From: Zygnema cylindricum
Taxonomy: Eukaryota > Streptophyta > Zygnematophyceae > Zygnematales > Zygnemataceae
DNA: 55,310 bases
Direction: 5' to 3'
NCBI GenBank assembly: GCA_037447655.1
Contig: JBBHKE010003072.1
Coordinates: forward strand, 1-55,310
Of this stretch, positions 52,203 through 55,310 are shown one piece after another. The position numbers were made by a program, and so were the translations under genes. The notes below the pieces were generated by a model. That model did not search any database and was not told the DNA's origin. It worked only from the letters and a program-made list of their open reading frames with translations. The number at the start of each line of letters is the position of its first letter. The first letter of the stretch is position 1.

Positions 52203-55200
52203 CTGTTCTTTTATTTGAACTTGGAGACTTGCGGAAACCTTTTTAAGTCACTTCAAGTTAGAAAAATTGTAATTTAAGTTTATAAAATTATAGATCAAGT
52301 TTATAAAAAAATAGAATAAGTTCACAAAAAAATAGAAGAAGTTCATAAAAAAATAAAATAAGTTTAATAAAATCGAACAAGTTTATAAATAGTGTAGAGA
52401 ATCTTTTTTTGTTCCTCAATCCCTTATTGAATTAGTTGACTCTAAACAAATCAAGCAAATCTTTCTCCGTAGAGTAAATAATAAATTTGAATATGAATGA
52501 AAAATATAACAAAAGAAAGCAAGTGAGAAAAAAAAAGTAAATGGACACTCTCATCAAGCAAGTTTTTCTCCTCTCGAGAAGATTAAATAAAAACTTGAAT
52601 ATTGAGTGAATGGATAGACTTTTGTTTTTGACCTTTTTTTTGTGTTTAGGTGAAATGGTGTGACCCAATAGTATCCACGCACATTTAACATCTTCAAAAC
52701 CTATATTATCGAAACAGTAGACACATATATATTTTTTTCTATGTTTATATATAAATACACATGTATATTGTATGTGTATATTATATATGTATTATATATG
52801 TATTATATATGTATTATATATGTATCATATGTGTATATATATACATATATATATATGTACGTAAATTTGTATATATATGTATATCTAGTAGATAACACAC
52901 TCATGCTATTTATATATGTATACATTCATATTTATATTATTTATCTATATAGATAATACACATGCATGCAGGTATATATATGTACTATACAATATTTATG
53001 TATGTATACATGTATATTTATATTTTATATATGTGCATTTTCTGCTTATATATATATAAAGTATAGATGTGTTTTGAAATGGATTTTATTTGATTTTGTT
53101 TACTGTGGATGAAATCTCAGTATATTTTGTCCTTTTCATTCATATTATGGTTAGCATTAGTATATTTTTGTCATTATATGTCCATTGGTTGGCTTATAAG
53201 TATGAAACAAGAACTTCTTAGATATATTATTTGTATATCTTTCTTGTCAACTTTCTAACTTTGTTTTTCCGTCTTTCCTTTCCTTGTCCTTTTTCCGTTT
53301 CTAATTTTCTCCTTTTTTCCTTTCCTCCCTTTTTCCTTTTCTGTTTTTTTCGTTTCCTTTTTTCTTCCTTCGTTTTTTCTTGTTTCCTTGTTTTCTTCCC
53401 CCTCTCCCTTCTCCCTTCTCCTGTTTTTCTTCCTTTTTTTCCCCATTCTTTCCCCTTTTTTCCCTTTTTTTTCCCAATAAAAATACGAATATACCAGATA
53501 GAAATTCTTTTGCCGGGAGAGAGAGGCCTCTGTTATGAGATCCTGGAGGGCCTGGACCCTTATAGAGAGAGGTGTTTTGCGGAGTTTGGAGGGGCGGCGA
53601 TGCACCAGGCTCTCATGTTGGGAGAAGCCGTTTCCAAAAGCAAAAAGTCGCCGGAAAAGCTTTTCGCTCTTTTGGATATGTACGACGCCATGAAAAAACT
53701 GTTACCAAAGGTGAGATCGACTTCTCTCTCTTGGCTTTTCTCTCTTGAGACTTCTCTCTCTCGAGACTTCTCTCTCTCGAGATATCTCTCTCTCTCGAGA
53801 CTTCTCTCTCTTGAGACTTCTCTCTCGTGACTTCTCTTTCGAGACTTGTCTCTCGAGACTTCTCTTGAGACTACTCTCTCTCTCCCTTTTTCCCCTCGAA
53901 GAAAAGCAAAGGTTTTCTCTCTTTTGGATATTTACAATGCCATGAAAAAACTGTTACCAAAGGTGAGAAGACGCTCTCTCGCTTGCTCTCTCTTTGTCTC
54001 TCTCTCTGGACTTCCCTCTCTCTTGTCGTTTCTATCTCCCTTTCTCCCCTCGAAGAAAAGCAAAAGTATTTGCTCTTTTGGATATGTACGATGCCATGAA
54101 AATACTTCTACCGAAGGTGAGAAAACTTTCTCTCAACGGACCTTTTAGTTCTACGTTGGAGTGCAAGAAGCAGCACAATGAGAAAAGACCAACAACAAAA
54201 GCTAGGACGTTTTGCGGAGAGTATAGCACGTGGTAGCGGCATCATATTTTATTTTTCACTTCTTTAAGAATATTTCCAACTCTTAACTATCTTGGTATTA
54301 TCTATTTATTTATTGATTTGTCTATTTAAAGGTGGAGTTGGTGCTCGGCAGATTTTCGGGTCTCACGATTCGAAAAGCTTTCGCGAATCTTTTAGTCTTA
54401 CATTTTCCACTTCTATATTTCACTTTCTACATTTTTCTATGTTTCACTATCTATATTTCACTTCTTTTAACAATAGGTCCAACTTTATCTTATATTATTT
54501 ATTTTTTAAAACAGCTGGAGTCGATGTTCAACGGATCGTCGTCGGGTCTTGCGATTACGAAAAGCTTTTGCAAGTATTTTAACAATTTAGGGTTTTGTTA
54601 TAAACCTATAACCCTGAGAAACCTTAAATCCTTTGAGAAAACTTAAAACCATCAAAAACCGTTTTTTCTTCTTTTTATTTATTCATAGGTGGAGTCGATG
54701 TTCGACGGACCCTCGGGTTTTTCAATTCGAAAAGATTCCGGGAGTCTTATGAAGGCTTTGGCTTTGAGTGCTCGAGCCACTTTCGACGAATTCGAAATCG
54801 CTATCGAGCAAAACGAAACGGAACCGGTTACGGAAATCGAGGAAAAGACGAAAGATATGGTATTGCAACATCGACGGAAGCCTTCCCTTCTTGCAAGGTT
54901 CGTGGATTTGTTCCGTTTCGAAACCATGCCCCAGAGTTTTTTCACTATCCATTTCTTTTCGCTTTTTTCTTGGGAAGAGGGAGGGAGGAGAGGGGAGGTG
55001 TGGTTTGGGTTTTTTCCAGGTTCGTGGGTCTTTTCCAGGTTTTTAGGGTTCCTTGTGCAGACTTATTCATGTGAAGGTTCGAGATTAGAAATCTACGCAA
55101 GTTCATGTGAAGGTTCGAGATTAGAAATCTACGCAAGTTCATGTGAAGGTTTCTTATCCACACTAATTCACGCGAAGATTAAGGAATCCACTCTAATTCA

Positions 55201-55310
55201 TGCAGAAATACCGGATCCACACTAATGCATGTGAAGATAAACCGCCTCTTTGTTGACCTCTTACATATATATATATATATCATCTAAAGATTAGAGCTTG
55301 GAAGTGTACT
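47689..55310 (+). CDS. EXO70: Exocyst complex subunit EXO70 (EXO70A-like), 3' end beyond window
   Basis: Exons 47689-47757, 49436-49641, 51299-51505, 51977-52115 and 53498-53710, then 54689 to at least 54840, join in phase (278 codons before the last). EXO70 is a rod-shaped exocyst subunit that binds membrane phosphoinositides and tethers secretory vesicles at the plasma membrane. Matches to plant EXO70A include VEPIIREGTSSDLNKFLEAV, LLHVAQQSLEADFHEML, VPVLQSMVNRL, YRDRRGIALIRNLERLGVEK, MPWQDLDSRM, CFAEFGGAAM, GEAVSKSKKSPEKLFALLDM and ESMFDG. The donor after exon 4 is the weak GTCTGT, chosen because it restores RIVIEILLPG opposite plant RIAVKLLFAG. The N-terminus is shorter than in EXO70A proteins, so an upstream exon may be missed. 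Introns are packed with decayed copies of the exon edges. The end of exon 6 is unclear and the C-terminal half lies outside the window. Confidence 0.85.
47758..49435. repeat. EXO70 intron 1: pyrimidine-rich and TA microsatellites
   Basis: (CT)n stretches at 47771-47800, 48187-48235, 48355-48385 and 48478-48680 and (TA)n runs at 47915-47962 and 48785-48945 fill most of this 1.68-kb intron. It ends in CCGTGCAG. Confidence 0.8.
49568..50606 (+). repeat. Tandem copies of EXO70 exon 2 3' edge plus intron start
   Basis: The real junction (TTTGGAGGCCGATTTCCACG...AGTAGCAG|GTGAGG, ending at 49641) recurs at about 49781-49860, 49996-50040 and 50561-50606. Spacing is about 215 bp before the GA tracts expand. 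Copies 2 and 3 keep AGCAG|GTGAGG or AACAG|GTGAGG; copy 4 has lost it (GATAAG). Each unit continues with a GA tract, then GGATTTTTTT. Confidence 0.85.
50040..51148 (+). repeat. Polypurine (G/A) tract, about 1 kb
   Basis: Apart from a T-rich island at 50505-50590, the plus strand is almost only G and A (GGGAGAGAGGGAGG-type). It lies inside EXO70 intron 2. Such mirror-like homopurine DNA can form triplexes. The long minus-strand Ser/Pro/Leu frame here is an artefact. Confidence 0.9.
51149..51240 (+). repeat. Decayed copies of EXO70 exon 3 5' edge
   Basis: TTTCGTGGATCCCGAGGAGT and the next 20 bases (51153-51190) repeat the start of exon 3 (51302 onward). AGCGGCTGAACC (51222-51233) is a second scrap preceded by a T-run and AG. 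Confidence 0.85.
51657..51716 (+). repeat. Decayed copy of EXO70 exon 3 3' edge
   Basis: GGGACGAGTACCCGAAGTTG, then CCCAATTTTGCAG|GTATTT, repeats the real junction GGGACGAGAACTCCAAGTCG...CAATCGTACAG|GTAGTT (ending at 51505), about 204 bp downstream. Confidence 0.8.
51824..51860 (+). repeat. Decayed copy of EXO70 exon 4 5' edge
   Basis: AGAACAG|GAAGCAACTGCCCTAAT resembles AAACAG|GGATAGGAGAGGAATTGCTCTAAT at 51971. The acceptor AG is retained, about 143 bp upstream of the real one. Confidence 0.6.
52116..53497. repeat. EXO70 intron 4: simple and tandem repeats
   Basis: (CT)n then (AT)n at 52137-52202, a tandem AAGTTTATAAAAAAATAGAA repeat at 52250-52400, a 60-bp direct duplication (CAAGCAAATCTTTCTCC / CAAGCAAGTTTTTCTCC, 52452 and 52555), TATATGTA-type repeats at 52720-53060 and a pyrimidine tract before the acceptor. 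Confidence 0.8.
53650..54125 (+). repeat. Three copies of EXO70 exon 5 3' edge
   Basis: The real edge (FALLDMYDAMKKLLPK|GTGAGA, ending at 53710) recurs ending at 53962 (FSLLDIYNAMKKLLPK|GTGAGA) and 54116 (FALLDMYDAMKILLPK|GTGAGA). Copies 2 and 3 share the leader CCCCTCGAAGAAAAGCAAA and each has a possible acceptor AAG before it. The coding frame over the conserved block is unbroken in both. Confidence 0.85.
54332..54750 (+). repeat. Three copies of EXO70 exon 6 5' edge
   Basis: Real start 54689 (VESMFDGPSGFSIRK) and upstream copies at 54332 (VELVLGRFSGLTIRK) and 54511 (LESMFNGSSSGLAITK), spaced about 178 bp. Each is preceded by an AG acceptor (TTTAAAG, AAAACAG, TTCATAG). The copies diverge after about 60 bases. 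Confidence 0.85.
55060..55235 (+). repeat. Minisatellite of about 30-36 bp at the window end
   Basis: TTCATGTGAAGGTTCGAGAT plus TAGAAATCTACGCAAG occurs twice exactly. Degenerate copies follow (TTCATGTGAAGGTTTC, TTCACGCGAAGATT, TTCATGCAGAAATAC, TGCATGTGAAGAT). It probably lies in an EXO70 intron. Confidence 0.85.

Overview
The window is nuclear eukaryotic DNA. It has spliced genes with GT-AG introns, long pyrimidine and purine microsatellite tracts, LTR retrotransposons and many small DNA transposons. A green-lineage genome is the best guess, with a streptophyte alga more likely than a land plant. The reasons are an EXO70 of the plant EXO70A type, a DUF212 protein with a transit-peptide-like leader, and degenerate plant-type telomere motifs (TTTAGGG-like). 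These sit next to a fungal/algal-style membrane endopolyphosphatase/sphingomyelinase-like protein. The species is inference only.

Layout. 1-2173: no recognised gene. 2174-7904 (+): an 11-exon acid-sphingomyelinase/endopolyphosphatase-like membrane protein with altered catalytic motifs. 7905-10662: intergenic, with one TA-flanked MITE. 10663-14903 (-): a 5-exon DUF212 (divergent PAP2) gene, convergent with the first. 15318-18242: MITEs and a fold-back element. 18253-25027: a pile-up of copia LTR elements, in which a 4.1-kb deletion derivative with 5-bp target duplications sits inside the LTR of an older copia, whose RT remnant abuts an oppositely oriented solo LTR. 25028-30341: gene-poor DNA with a 10-N assembly gap, an 839-bp near-perfect palindrome, GTAC-rich and telomere-like stretches, and another MITE. 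30342-36456: a copia element with a recognisable but broken gag-PR-IN-RT-RNase H region. 36998-44335: hAT-like and TA-type MITEs (one triple nest) and a 2.5-kb inverted-dimer fold-back element. 44792-45085 (-): two possible exons of an unknown gene. 45086-47688: mostly low complexity. 47689 to the window end (+): the N-terminal half of an EXO70 exocyst gene, cut off by the window edge.

The three confident genes share no pathway; they look like islands in repeat-rich DNA. Two patterns stand out. (1) Introns of EXO70 and DUF212 contain tandem, decayed copies of the edges of their own flanking exons, often with splice sites retained. (2) Every copia-family LTR examined carries an A-box/B-box tRNA-like module followed by a T-run, always antisense to the retroelement; this resembles an embedded Pol III unit.
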